From Clostridia bacterium (GTDB taxonomy: Bacteria; Bacillota; Clostridia; Oscillospirales; CAG-272): a DNA stretch of 35,483 nucleotides. The notes beneath the pieces were generated by a model. It made no database searches. It was not told the DNA's origin and saw only the letters and a program-made list of their open reading frames with translations. This document shows positions 17,193-25,307 of the stretch, in pieces; the stretch's first letter is position 1, and each line of letters starts with the position of its first letter. The stretch is taken from positions 1 to 35,483 of the forward strand of contig JAFTKK010000001.1 in the NCBI GenBank assembly GCA_017453325.1, written 5' to 3'. Both the position numbers and the translations under genes were made by a program.

Positions 17193-18236
17193 ATGAGCAC
17201 GAAGAAAAGCAGCAAGGAATCCTTCCTCAATGCACTTGACCTGTTAGAAAAAGAAAAGGGTATTCCGAAAGCCTACATGATGGAAAAGATCGAGGCGGCA
17301 CTCGTCTCCGCTTATCACAAGGAGTACGGTGCAAACGCCAACGTGCGCATTGCGTTTGACCTCGAAAAGGACGACGTGCGCGTCTTCCAGCAAAAGACCG
17401 TTGTGGAGACCGTGACCGACCCCGAAAACGAGATCTCGCTTGAGGATGCCAAGGCACTCAACAAGCGTCACACGCTCGGCAAGCTGATCGAGATCAAGGT
17501 AAAGCCCGAGAATTTCCGTCGCCTTTCCGCGGCTGCCGCAAAGTCGGTCATCATCCAGAGCATTCGCGAGGGTGAGCGCCGCGTGATGCAGGAGGCTTAC
17601 GAGAGCCAGCGCGAGGAGATCATTACCGCGACCGTGAGTAAGATCGACCCCGTCAACGGCAACGTGGTGCTTGATACCGGCACAGGTCGTGCCGTGCTTC
17701 TCAAAAACGAGCAGATCCCCGGCGAGACCTTCCTGGTGGACGACCGCATCAAGGTCTTCGTGATGGAGGTCAACAAGGAGGCTCACGGCCCGCTTGTTAC
17801 CCTTTCCCGTTCTCACTCGGGTCTTGTGCGCCGCTTGTTTGAGCTTGAGATCCCCGAGATCACCGACGGCGTTGTGATGATCAAGAGCGTGTCCCGCGAG
17901 GCCGGCGTGCGCAGCAAGGTAGCTGTGTATTCCCGCGACGAGAACGTGGATCCCATCGGCGCGTGCATCGGTAACCGCGGTATGCGTATCGGCGGCATCG
18001 TCGATGAGCTGCGCGGTGAGAAGATCGATATCATTCCTTACAGCGAAACGCCCGAGGAATTTATTGCGGCTGCTCTGGCACCCGCGCGCGTGCTTTCCGT
18101 GGAGATCACGGGTGAGCGCACCTGCCGCGTGCTGGTCGAGCCCGATCAGCTCTCGCTTGCCATCGGTCGCGAGGGTCTCAATGCGCGTCTTGCCGCAAGA
18201 CTGACCGGCTACAAGATCGACATCAAGGCCGAATAA
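17193..18236 (+). CDS. nusA: Transcription termination/antitermination factor NusA
   Basis: The 347-residue protein has the short Firmicutes form without acidic C-terminal repeats. The RNA polymerase-binding N-terminal domain covers about 1-125, S1 about 140-200 (IITATVSKIDPVNGNVVLD), KH1 about 225-290 (GACIGNRGMRIGGIVDEL) and KH2 about 290-347 (LAIGREGLNARLAARLTG). It modulates pausing, termination and antitermination. It lies 32 bp after rimP with a GAAAGGATAAG ribosome-binding site. Because NusA acts on RNA hairpins, the structured leader of its own operon may be a feedback target; this is inference. Confidence 0.97.
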   Translation: MSTKKSSKESFLNALDLLEKEKGIPKAYMMEKIEAALVSAYHKEYGANANVRIAFDLEKDDVRVFQQKTVVETVTDPENEISLEDAKALNKRHTLGKLIEIKVKPENFRRLSAAAAKSVIIQSIREGERRVMQEAYESQREEIITATVSKIDPVNGNVVLDTGTGRAVLLKNEQIPGETFLVDDRIKVFVMEVNKEAHGPLVTLSRSHSGLVRRLFELEIPEITDGVVMIKSVSREAGVRSKVAVYSRDENVDPIGACIGNRGMRIGGIVDELRGEKIDIIPYSETPEEFIAAALAPARVLSVEITGERTCRVLVEPDQLSLAIGREGLNARLAARLTGYKIDIKAE

Positions 18237-18255
18237 GGCCGCAACGGTGTGAAAA

Positions 18256-18537
18256 ATGGAAGCAAAGACGAAAAAAATGCCCGAGCGCCAATGCCTTGGC
18301 TGCAACGGACATTTTCCCAAAAAGGAGCTGCTTCGCGTGGTGCGTGATCCCAACGGGGCCGTGTCGCTTGATTTCACAGGCAAAAAATCGGGTCGCGGGG
18401 CGTATATTTGTAAGAGCAGCGCTTGCCTTACCAAGGCAGAGCGTTCGGGGCGCCTTGCGCGCAATCTTGCCTGCGAGATCCCCGCTGAGGTCTATGCTGC
18501 CATGCGCGAGGAGCTGACCGCACATGAAGGAAACTGA
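18256..18537 (+). CDS. ylxR: YlxR family RNA-binding/nucleoid-associated protein (RnpM)
   Basis: The 93-residue protein has the YlxR pattern: RQCLGCNGHFPKKELLRVV (C13, C16), a central DFTGKKSGRGAY (39-50) and C52/C57. In Bacillus the homologue binds RNase P RNA and affects its activity; others report roles in gene regulation. The gene starts 19 bp after nusA with only a weak ribosome-binding site (GGTGTG). It overlaps ylxQ by 14 bp, as is usual for this pair. Confidence 0.93.
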   Translation: MEAKTKKMPERQCLGCNGHFPKKELLRVVRDPNGAVSLDFTGKKSGRGAYICKSSACLTKAERSGRLARNLACEIPAEVYAAMREELTAHEGN

Positions 18538-18874
18538 AAAAAAGGCGCTGGCGTATCTCGGCTTTGCCGTTCGCGCAGGGCGCGTCGCGATCGGTGTACC
18601 GCTTGTCTGCGAGGCTTTGAAAAAGTCCCGAGACGGGGCGAAAAATGCGCCGATGATCGTGCTGGAGGCAGCGGATACCTCAAATAATACGCACAAGCGT
18701 GTTGAAGATCGCACCGCCCATTATCGCGTGCCCGCCGTCAGGCTCTTGATTGACAGCGCGGCGCTGGCAACTGCGGTAGGCAAGCGCGGCGGCGCGGTTG
18801 GTGCGGTTGCCGTGACCGATCAAAATTTAGCAAAAGCAATTGCCGTGCTTTACGGCATTTCATTCACGGACTGA
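18524..18874 (+). CDS. ylxQ: L7Ae-family K-turn RNA-binding protein YlxQ
   Basis: The 116-residue protein is an L7Ae/L30e-type fold: LGFAVRAGRVAIGVPLVCEAL at the N-terminus and VRLLIDSAALATAVGKRGG toward the C-terminus. Family members bind kink-turn RNA. The start ATG lies inside ylxR (14-bp overlap) with GAGGAG upstream. Position between ylxR and infB is diagnostic. The middle (DTSNNTHKRVEDRTAHY) is more divergent than in Bacillus. Confidence 0.9.
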   Translation: MKETEKKALAYLGFAVRAGRVAIGVPLVCEALKKSRDGAKNAPMIVLEAADTSNNTHKRVEDRTAHYRVPAVRLLIDSAALATAVGKRGGAVGAVAVTDQNLAKAIAVLYGISFTD

Positions 18875-18917
18875 GGGCCGTGGGGGAGTACGAATTTAAA
18901 CCAAACTTTGGAAGGTG

Positions 18918-18936
18918 TTCCGCACGGACTGCGGAA
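18918..18936 (+). other. Hairpin just upstream of the infB ribosome-binding site
   Basis: TTCCGCA-cggac-TGCGGAA is a perfect 7-bp stem ending about 5 nt before AGGAGGA (18941-18947) of infB. It could influence infB translation or mark an RNA processing site in the long operon transcript. Confidence 0.5.
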
Positions 18937-18950
18937 GACGAGGAGGAACT

Positions 18951-21827
18951 ATGGCATTTAAGGTTGCACAATTAGCAAAAAATTTCGGCATCAAAAGCAA
19001 ACAGATCACGGAATTGATGGCCGCAAAGGGTCTTGAGTGTAAGACGACGCAAAAATCACTCGAAATCAAGGAATTTGACATCATTTTTGATGCATTGACG
19101 CGCGAGAAGCAGATCTCGGATATCGACGGCTATCTGTTTGGAGATACCTATATCCCGACAACTGCCGCGAGCAAAAAGGAGACCCCTGCGCCCGCCGCAG
19201 AGGCACCCGTCGCCCCGAAGGCCGAAAAGGCTGCGGAAAAGGCAGCACCCAAGGCCGAAAAGGCAGAAAAAGCAGAAAAGACCGAAAAGGCCGAAAAACC
19301 CGAAAAGACCGAAAAGCCCCAAAAGGCCGAAAAAGCAGCGCCCGAGGTGAAGTCCGCACCGAAGACGGAGGCTGCCAATGCCCCTGCCGCTTCCAAAGCA
19401 CCCGTCACGGAGCCCCCCGTGAAGAAAGAAGAAAAGACCGAAACGGTGAAGGCTGAGCCCGCACGCGCGGCCGCCCCCCGCACCTATAATATTCCGCAGA
19501 ACCTGCGCGCTACCCTCAATACCGCGCAGCAGCGTCCCGCAGCAGCACCCGCGCAGCGCCGCGACGGCGCACCTGCGCAGGCGCGTCCCGCCCAGCCCGC
19601 AGCCCCTGCTCGCGCAGGCGGTGAGCGTGCCGCAGGCGACCGCTTCGTACGTCCCGATTTCGCACCCCGTGGTGGGGCATTTGCACAGGGCACTAAACCT
19701 GCCTTCGGTGCAGGACCCCGTCAGGATGCGCGCGGCCAGAAGCCCCAGCAGAACCGTCCTGCGGGCGGCGGCTTCCGCGACAAGGACGAGGGGGGCGGGC
19801 GCATCGTGCGTGAGCAGTTCCGTCCGCAGGTCATCACCCGCGGTCAGACCCCCAAGGGCACCGATGCTACCGCTAAAACGCGCAGCACGCGCGTGGTAGA
19901 TATGCGCGGCTCGAGCGTGGATCTGTCGAAATACGATGAGCGCCTTGATACCTTCGTGCCCGATGCCGTGCGTGATGCACGCGGCGGCAACCAGCGCTTC
20001 AAGAAGCAGCAGGTCGGCACGCACGCCTTCACCTCCGGTAAGAAGGGCGGCAAGAAGGCATCCGCACCCACCACCAAGCAGGCGCTGCACGTGACCATTC
20101 CCGAGGAGATCACCGTGAGCGAATTTGCTTCCCGCATGAAGGTCGCACCCGCAGAGGTCGTGAAGAAGCTGATGCTCATGGGTATGATGGTGACCCTCAA
20201 TCAGACCATTGATTTTGATACCGCATTCCTCATCGCCTCCGAGCTTGGCGTGGAGGCCACCAAGGAAGTGGTTGTCAGCATTGAAGAAAAGCTCTTTGAC
20301 GATAGCGAGGACGCTGCAGACGAGCTTGTGGATCGCGCACCCGTTGTCTGTGTCATGGGTCACGTTGACCACGGCAAGACCTCGCTGCTTGACGCCATCC
20401 GCCACACCAACGTGACGGCAGGCGAGGCAGGCGGTATTACCCAGCACATCGGTGCTTACCGCGTGAAGGTTGACGGCAGAGACCTCACCTTCCTTGATAC
20501 CCCTGGTCACGAGGCGTTTACTGCCATGCGTGCCCGCGGTGCCAAGGCAACCGATATCGCCATCCTCGTGGTGGCGGCGGACGACGGCATCATGCCGCAG
20601 ACCGTGGAGGCCATCAACCATGCCAAGGCCGCCGAGATCGATATTATCGTTGCCATCAATAAGATGGATAAGCCCGGCGCCAATCCCGATGCCATCAAGC
20701 AGGAGCTTACCAAGTATGACCTTGTGCCCGAGGAGTGGGGCGGCGACGTGATCTGCGTGCCGATCTCCGCACTCAAGCGCGAGGGCATTGATACCCTGCT
20801 TGAAAACGTACTGCTCGTTGCCGACATGAAGGAGCTGAAGGCCAATCCCGACCGCCGTGCAAAGGGTATTATCATCGAATCCAAGCTTGACCGCGGACGC
20901 GGCCCTGTTGCCACTGTACTGGTGCAGAACGGTACGCTGCATAACGGCGATATCGTGATTGCAGGCACGGCAGTCGGCCGTGTGCGTACCATGAGCGACC
21001 ATAACGGACGCGTTGTCAAGGAGGCAGGTCCCTCCGTGCCCGTCGAGATCGTGGGTCTTGCCGAGGTACCCGAGGCAGGTGACGAGTTTGCGGCCGTTGA
21101 GGACGAGCGCATGGCAAGAACCCTTGCCGACCAGCGCCGCGACAAGGCAAAGGAGGAGGGCTTCAAGGCCAACGCCCGCGCCAACCTCAACGATCTGTTT
21201 GCACAGATCTCCGAGGGTGTCAAGGAGCTCAACATCATCGTCAAGGCAGACGTGGCAGGCTCGGCCGAGGCTGTGAAGCAGTCGCTTGAAAAGCTCACGA
21301 ACGAGGAGGTCAAGGTGCGCGTCATTCACGCCGCCGTCGGTGGTATCATCGAGGGTGACGTTATGCTCGCAGCCGCTTCCAACGCCATTATCGTCGGCTT
21401 TAACGTACGTCCCGACAAGGCGGCCATTGATTCTGCCGAGCGTCAGGGCGTGGATATTCGCACCTACCGCATCATTTACGAGTGCATCGAGGAGATCGAG
21501 GCAGCTATGAAGGGTATGCTGGCACCCAAGTTCCGCGAGAACGTGCTGGGTCATGCCGAGGTGCGCCAGACCATTCACGTGCCGAACGTGGGCTTTATCG
21601 CAGGCTCCTATGTGCAGGACGGCAAGATCACCCGCCAGTCGCAGATCCGCGTGGTGCGCGACGGTATTGTGATCTTTGAGGATAAGATCGCGTCGCTGCG
21701 CCGCTTCAAGGACGACGTGCGCGAGGTGGCCGACGGCTATGAGTGCGGCATTGGTCTTGACCGCTTTAACGATATCAAGGTAGGCGATATTCTTGAGGCC
21801 TTTGTGATGGAGGAGATCGCGCAGTAA
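18951..21827 (+). CDS. infB: Translation initiation factor IF-2
   Basis: With the ATG at 18951 (AGGAGGA upstream) the protein has 958 residues, longer than Bacillus IF-2 because of a large low-complexity linker. The IF2_N domain is at about 1-55. A Lys/Glu/Ala repeat ([20 protein letters not shown], about 101-120) and Pro/Arg/Gly/Gln-rich sequence run to about 365. A second IF2_N-like segment (about 380-440) precedes the GTPase domain: GHVDHGKT (470-477), DTPGH (516-520), NKMD (570-573). Beta-barrel and fMet-tRNA-binding domains follow. It recruits initiator tRNA to the 30S subunit. No rbfA follows it. Confidence 0.97.
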   Translation: MAFKVAQLAKNFGIKSKQITELMAAKGLECKTTQKSLEIKEFDIIFDALTREKQISDIDGYLFGDTYIPTTAASKKETPAPAAEAPVAPKAEKAAEKAAPKAEKAEKAEKTEKAEKPEKTEKPQKAEKAAPEVKSAPKTEAANAPAASKAPVTEPPVKKEEKTETVKAEPARAAAPRTYNIPQNLRATLNTAQQRPAAAPAQRRDGAPAQARPAQPAAPARAGGERAAGDRFVRPDFAPRGGAFAQGTKPAFGAGPRQDARGQKPQQNRPAGGGFRDKDEGGGRIVREQFRPQVITRGQTPKGTDATAKTRSTRVVDMRGSSVDLSKYDERLDTFVPDAVRDARGGNQRFKKQQVGTHAFTSGKKGGKKASAPTTKQALHVTIPEEITVSEFASRMKVAPAEVVKKLMLMGMMVTLNQTIDFDTAFLIASELGVEATKEVVVSIEEKLFDDSEDAADELVDRAPVVCVMGHVDHGKTSLLDAIRHTNVTAGEAGGITQHIGAYRVKVDGRDLTFLDTPGHEAFTAMRARGAKATDIAILVVAADDGIMPQTVEAINHAKAAEIDIIVAINKMDKPGANPDAIKQELTKYDLVPEEWGGDVICVPISALKREGIDTLLENVLLVADMKELKANPDRRAKGIIIESKLDRGRGPVATVLVQNGTLHNGDIVIAGTAVGRVRTMSDHNGRVVKEAGPSVPVEIVGLAEVPEAGDEFAAVEDERMARTLADQRRDKAKEEGFKANARANLNDLFAQISEGVKELNIIVKADVAGSAEAVKQSLEKLTNEEVKVRVIHAAVGGIIEGDVMLAAASNAIIVGFNVRPDKAAIDSAERQGVDIRTYRIIYECIEEIEAAMKGMLAPKFRENVLGHAEVRQTIHVPNVGFIAGSYVQDGKITRQSQIRVVRDGIVIFEDKIASLRRFKDDVREVADGYECGIGLDRFNDIKVGDILEAFVMEEIAQ

Positions 21828-21860
21828 GCTTGCGCCGTTTCTTGCCAAAGGAGGTTTCAG

Positions 21861-22286
21861 ATGACTTGGGAAAAATCTTGCGGCGCACTGGTGGTGCGCC
21901 GCGAAAAGGACAATTATTATATACTCATGATACGCCATAAGGCGGGCGGACATCGCTCCTTTCCTAAGGGACATATGGAACAGGGAGAAAGTGAATACGC
22001 AACGGCGCTGCGTGAGGTGATGGAGGAAACCTCCTCGCGCATTGCCATCGTATCGGATTTTCGTTCCACCGTCAGCTACAGCCCCTCCCCCGGGGTGATG
22101 AAAGAGGTCGTGTATTTTCTGGCCTTTACCACCGAGGAGAGCATTCAGGCGCGTGAGGGTGAGATTGCCGAGGTAGAGTGGATTCCGCTTGACGAGGCCG
22201 AACGGTGTCTCACGCACGAAAATGACAAGACCGTGTTTCGCGCCGCTATGGAACGCATGAAACATTTATCGGTAGAGATCAAATAA
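21861..22286 (+). CDS. Nudix hydrolase, Ap4A hydrolase-like
   Basis: The 141-residue protein starts at ATG 21861 with AAAGGAGG upstream. The N-terminus (KSCGALVVRREKDNYYILMI) and FPKGHMEQGE resemble bacterial diadenosine tetraphosphatases of the MutT family. The Nudix box runs from G37: GHMEQGE, then seven residues, then REVMEETSS (51-59). The box Gly near its end is replaced by Ser (S58), while the metal-binding Glu residues are present. The substrate is likely a dinucleoside polyphosphate but is not provable here. It ends the rimP-infB transcription unit just before a strong terminator. Confidence 0.88.
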   Translation: MTWEKSCGALVVRREKDNYYILMIRHKAGGHRSFPKGHMEQGESEYATALREVMEETSSRIAIVSDFRSTVSYSPSPGVMKEVVYFLAFTTEESIQAREGEIAEVEWIPLDEAERCLTHENDKTVFRAAMERMKHLSVEIK

Positions 22287-22289
22287 TAA

Positions 22290-22345
22290 ACGAGCGCCCT
22301 TTGCGACTCCCTTTGGGAGAAACGCATAAGGGCGCTCGTTTTATA
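22290..22345. terminator. Strong bidirectional terminator between Nudix and XRE genes
   Basis: ACGAGCGCCCTT (22290-22301) pairs with AAGGGCGCTCGT (22328-22339). The interior adds TGCG/CGCA and CTCCC-ttt-GGGAG. TTTTAT follows on the plus strand and TTTATTATT on the minus strand, so it can serve both convergent genes. Confidence 0.88.
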
Positions 22346-22364
22346 TTGTGCGCAAAGCCGCACG

Positions 22365-22700
22365 TTATTTTTTCGCGCGGAGCACGGCCTTTGTGGTGGC
22401 GATGACCTCACAGATCGCATTTAATTCAAGAGAAGTGCAATCCGAAAGCAATTCGTCGATGCGCGCAATGGAAACGTGCTCGCTTTTGTTTAAATTTTGA
22501 TATACCAATTCGTCAAGCGAAGCATCAAGTGCATTGGCAATTTTAATCAACGTAGGCAAGCTGAGCTTTGTGGCGGCGCGCTCAATATGCGAGATATTAG
22601 ATGGCTCTACCTCGGAGCGCTCGGCTAAAGTGGCTTGTGTCCATTTTCTCTGTTGGCGCAGTTCCTTAATTCTTTTTCCGATGACTACGTAATCTATCAA
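22365..22700 (-). CDS. Cro/C1-type (XRE) HTH regulator with C-terminal helical domain
   Basis: The 111-residue protein has an N-terminal HTH (IGKRIKELRQQRKWTQATLAERSEVEPSNISHIERAATKLSLPTLIKIANALDASLDELVY, about 7-68). A short helical C-terminal part (HVSIARIDELLSDCTSLELNAICEVIATTKAVLRAKK) follows, of the kind seen in small clostridial repressors. It is divergent to a SLOG-like gene at 22822. The 121-bp gap holds two ATATCC-N5-GGAYAT palindromes that fit operators for it. GC content is clearly lower than in neighbours, suggesting acquisition. The HTH assignment is firm; the regulated signal is unknown. Confidence 0.9.
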   Translation of the reverse strand: MIDYVVIGKRIKELRQQRKWTQATLAERSEVEPSNISHIERAATKLSLPTLIKIANALDASLDELVYQNLNKSEHVSIARIDELLSDCTSLELNAICEVIATTKAVLRAKK

Positions 22701-22735
22701 AATAAATACCCCTCAAAAAATATTTCGCAATGTTA

Positions 22736-22788
22736 TTGTATATCCTTTTCGGATATGTTAAAATAACGCATATATCCTTTTAGGACAT
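22736..22788 (+). promoter_or_regulatory. Divergent promoter region with two palindromic operators
   Basis: Operator 1 is ATATCC-ttttc-GGATAT (22740-22756). Operator 2 is ATATCC-tttta-GGACAT (22772-22788). Their centres are 32 bp apart, about three helical turns. For the SLOG-like gene, TTGTAT (22736-22741) and TAAAAT (22759-22764) lie 17 bp apart, so operator 1 fills the spacer. On the minus strand TACAAT (22740-22735) could be the -10 of the regulator gene, with a poor -35. This is the layout of a dimeric repressor controlling both genes. Confidence 0.65.
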
Positions 22789-22821
22789 GTAGTAATATTT
22801 TTAGAAGAGAGGGGAACATTT

Positions 22822-23262
22822 TTGACTGTTACGTTTTTTGGACATAGGGACACACCGCGTTCTATTTTATTGGATCTTTATTCGGTGCTGGAGTATTTAA
22901 TCCTAAATGAAGATGCAAAACTTTTTTTAGTGGGCAACCAGGGAGAGTTTGACAAAACAGTTCTTTTTGCTTTAACAAAATTAAAGAAAATTTATTCTCA
23001 CATCTGCTGCCAAATCGTGTTCGCCTATATGCCCAATCGAAATTTGAATCTGCCACGAGATATAGATACGGTTTTCCCGTTACAAGCGGCAAATTCTTTG
23101 CCGCGCTTTGCCATTGAAAAGCGAAACATTTGGATGCTTAATGAGAGTGATCTTGTCATTACTTACGTTGCGCGGTCGCACGGTGGAGCAGCGCATTTTA
23201 AAAAGAGAGCGCTATCACAGGGGAAACGCGTCATTGAGCTTGCAAAAAATATTCATCCTTGA
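22822..23262 (+). CDS. SLOG-superfamily (YpsA/DUF1273-like) nucleotide-binding-fold protein
   Basis: The 146-residue protein probably starts at TTG 22822 behind GAGAGGGG. It opens with a beta strand and TFFGHRDTP (4-12), continues with FLVGNQGEFDKTV (35-47), and has a later RFAIEKRNIWMLNESDLVITY (two parts, about 95-115) and SHGGAAHFKKRALSQGKRVIEL (about 119-140). This matches a SLOG (LOG/DprA/Smf-like Rossmann) family common in Firmicutes. SLOG proteins bind nucleotide-derived ligands, and some serve in conflict or stress systems. No nuclease or membrane effector is fused. It is divergent from, and probably controlled by, the XRE repressor. Low GC suggests transfer. Fold likely, function unproven. 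Confidence 0.75.
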   Translation: MTVTFFGHRDTPRSILLDLYSVLEYLILNEDAKLFLVGNQGEFDKTVLFALTKLKKIYSHICCQIVFAYMPNRNLNLPRDIDTVFPLQAANSLPRFAIEKRNIWMLNESDLVITYVARSHGGAAHFKKRALSQGKRVIELAKNIHP

Positions 23263-23288
23263 CATGCCTCCTTACCGAATGCTATAAT
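23259..23288 (+). promoter_or_regulatory. Strong sigma-A-type promoter for the membrane protein gene
   Basis: A perfect TTGACA (23259-23264) overlaps the SLOG-like stop codon and is followed after 18 bp by a perfect TATAAT (23283-23288). The downstream gene starts at 23309. Confidence 0.85.
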
Positions 23289-23308
23289 GTAATCGAGGTG
23301 AGATCGTT

Positions 23309-24058
23309 TTGTTTGAAGATATTGATGTAAAGCGTAAGCCGATAATCGTATTTTTCTTTTCAGCCGCAGCGCTGCTTTTGTTTGCAGGTTCCTGTGCCTG
23401 GTGTGCCACATGGAGTGGCACGTGGTATGGGGCCGTGTGGGGGCTTGCGCTCATGGTGCTCTCCATTCCTTGCTATCTTTTTGGTGCGCGCCTGCAGGGC
23501 CTTTTGTATCTTGTTGCCTTTTTGCTCAACACCGTGGGTATGGGGCTTGGCGCAGCTACTTATTATCAGGTCAGCTGTGAGCCTGCGGCGTTTACGGCGT
23601 TGTTGCCCGCGCTCATTTTGCCGCTCATACTGTTGCTTGTTCTCGCCGTTCTTTTGACTGTGATGCCGCAGCACAAGCACCCCGTGATCGCGGTGTTTGT
23701 CGTGATCGAGCTCGCGCTGCTGGTCGCCGGCGTGGTGTTTTGGGTAAAGCAGGGCGGCGAGTTTTATGCGTGCGCGGTGTTTGCGCATCTGATCGCTGCC
23801 TTTTACACCGCCGTGTATGCCTTTACGGTAGATGAGGAGGAGCGCAGCGTTCTGCGCGACCTTGCCATTGGCAGCTACGGGGCATTTTGGTTGGTGGGAC
23901 TTGCTGCGCTGATTGCCATTGCCTGCGTGGCGGGTGATGGCTGTGACTGTGACTGTGACGGTGATTGCTGTGATTGCAGCGGCTGCGAGGGCGGCAGCGG
24001 CAGCAGCAAGGGCACCGCCAAACGAGCAAGACGTGAGGTGCGGTCGCACCGCAGATGA
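23309..24058 (+). CDS. Unknown polytopic membrane protein with Cys/Asp-rich tail
   Basis: The 249-residue protein starts at TTG 23309 with GAGGTGA upstream. About seven hydrophobic segments are visible (for example IIVFFFSAAALLLFAG, LLYLVAFLLNTVGMGLGA, LILPLILLLVLAVLLTVM, FWLVGLAALIAIACVAG). A short cytoplasmic-looking acidic loop (DEEERS, about 175-180) precedes the last one. The tail at 210-228 carries seven Cys in fifteen residues (C212, 214, 216, 220, 221, 223, 226), alternating with Asp and Gly. It ends with a basic stretch (KRARREVRSHRR). The tail could bind metal or be a repeat-driven expansion; the DNA there is an imperfect TGTGAC repeat. I know no function for it. Confidence 0.75.
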   Translation: MFEDIDVKRKPIIVFFFSAAALLLFAGSCAWCATWSGTWYGAVWGLALMVLSIPCYLFGARLQGLLYLVAFLLNTVGMGLGAATYYQVSCEPAAFTALLPALILPLILLLVLAVLLTVMPQHKHPVIAVFVVIELALLVAGVVFWVKQGGEFYACAVFAHLIAAFYTAVYAFTVDEEERSVLRDLAIGSYGAFWLVGLAALIAIACVAGDGCDCDCDGDCCDCSGCEGGSGSSKGTAKRARREVRSHRR

Positions 24059-24095
24059 TATACATGTTTTGCCGCCCGTCTCAAGAATTTTTAAA

Positions 24096-24135
24096 AAAGA
24101 AGAGGTATCCTTTTGCAAAAGGATACCTCTTCTTT
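24096..24135. terminator. Perfect 40-nt palindrome, bidirectional terminator
   Basis: Arms of 20 bases (24096-24115 and 24116-24135) are fully complementary. Core: AGAGGTATCCTTTT-GC-AAAAGGATACCTCT. The arms end in AAAGAAG and CTTCTTT. It lies between two convergent genes, the membrane protein ending at 24058 and asd ending at 24154. Confidence 0.8.
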
Positions 24136-24153
24136 GTCTTATTTCAGGTTCAA

Positions 24154-25230
24154 TCAGTCAAAATAGCCTTCCTTGTGCAGCAGCTCTGCAATGAGCACGG
24201 CACCGCCTGCGGCACCGCGCAGGGTGTTGTGGGAAAGGCCGACGAACTTATAGTCGTAAACGCTGTCCTCGCGCAGACGGCCGACAGTTACGCCCATGCC
24301 GCCGTAAATGTCGCGGTCAAGTGCGGCCTGGGGACGGTTATCCTCCTCCATATAGGTGATAAACTGTGCGGGTGCGTGGGGGAGGTTCAGCTCCTGCGGC
24401 TTGCCCTTAAAGCTCTGCCATGCAGCAAGGATCTGCTCCTTGGTGGGCTTCTTGCGGAATTTTACAAATACAGCCGCGGTGTGACCGTCGGTCACGGGCA
24501 CGCGGATGCACTGGGTGGTGATGGTGATGCCCTCTGCCTTCACGATCTCGCCGTTTTCCACCTTGCCCCAAACGCGCAGGGGCTCCTGCTCGCTCTTTTC
24601 CTCCTCACCGCCGATGAAGGGAATGACGTTGTCGATCATTTCGGGCCACTCGTTAAAGGTTTTGCCTGCACCGGAGATGGCCTGATAGGTGGTAGCCACT
24701 ACCTCGTAGGGCTCAAACTCAAGCAGGGCGGTGAGCGCCGGTACGTAGGACTGGATCGAGCAGTTGGGCTTCACGGCCACAAAGCCGCGCTTGGTGCCAA
24801 GACGCTTTCTTTGCGCGTCGATCACCGCAAGGTGTGCATCGTTGATCTCCGGAATGACCATGGGCACGTCGGGCGTCCAGCGGTGTGCGGAGTTGTTGGA
24901 TACCACGGGAATTTCGGCCTTGGCGTAGGCGTCCTCCAGGGCGCGGATATCCTCTTTTTTCATATCTACGGCGCAGAATACCATATCGCAAAGCGCCTTC
25001 ATCTCCTCGATGTTGGCGGCATCGTGCACGAGCATATCGGCAGCGTAAGCGGGCATCGGCGTTTTCAGCTTCCAGCGTGTGCCCACGGCCTCGCGGTAGG
25101 TCTTGCCTGCGGAGCGTGCAGAGGCAGCCAGGGCGGTTACTTCAAAATAAGGGTGATTGTCAAGCAGGGTGAGGAAGCGCTGTCCCACCATGCCCGTGGC
25201 GCCGATCACGCCAACCTTGCGTTTCGTCAT
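24154..25230 (-). CDS. asd: Aspartate-semialdehyde dehydrogenase (archaeal/fungal-type)
   Basis: The 358-residue protein has the NADP-binding GATGMVGQRF (10-19), the catalytic Cys in KPNCSIQ (C157) and a catalytic-site His in RVPVTDGHTAAV (H250). The layout fits the archaeal/fungal-like subfamily, also frequent in Clostridia. It reduces aspartyl-4-phosphate to aspartate-4-semialdehyde for lysine, diaminopimelate, threonine and methionine synthesis. ATG 25230 follows AAAGGAG, and a TTGATT/TACAAT promoter lies at 25268-25296. It appears to be a single-gene transcription unit ending at the palindromic terminator. Confidence 0.94.
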   Translation of the reverse strand: MTKRKVGVIGATGMVGQRFLTLLDNHPYFEVTALAASARSAGKTYREAVGTRWKLKTPMPAYAADMLVHDAANIEEMKALCDMVFCAVDMKKEDIRALEDAYAKAEIPVVSNNSAHRWTPDVPMVIPEINDAHLAVIDAQRKRLGTKRGFVAVKPNCSIQSYVPALTALLEFEPYEVVATTYQAISGAGKTFNEWPEMIDNVIPFIGGEEEKSEQEPLRVWGKVENGEIVKAEGITITTQCIRVPVTDGHTAAVFVKFRKKPTKEQILAAWQSFKGKPQELNLPHAPAQFITYMEEDNRPQAALDRDIYGGMGVTVGRLREDSVYDYKFVGLSHNTLRGAAGGAVLIAELLHKEGYFD

Positions 25231-25267
25231 GAGTAATACTCCTTTGGGAATTCAAAATAATAAAGAG

Positions 25268-25296
25268 ATTGTAGCATATAATTTGCAAAAAATCAA
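25268..25296 (-). promoter_or_regulatory. Promoter of asd
   Basis: On the minus strand TTGATT (25296-25291) is followed after 17 bp by TACAAT (25273-25268). The region is AT-rich, between rsmI and asd. Confidence 0.75.
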
Positions 25297-25307
25297 GGGG
25301 TTTGGCT

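Noticed and set aside
19056..22265. Very long (about 1,069-codon) open frame antisense to infB and the Nudix gene
   Set aside because: It has no recognisable domain, no ribosome-binding site, and a His/Gly/Leu-rich composition expected from reading GC-biased codons backwards. infB on the other strand is certain.
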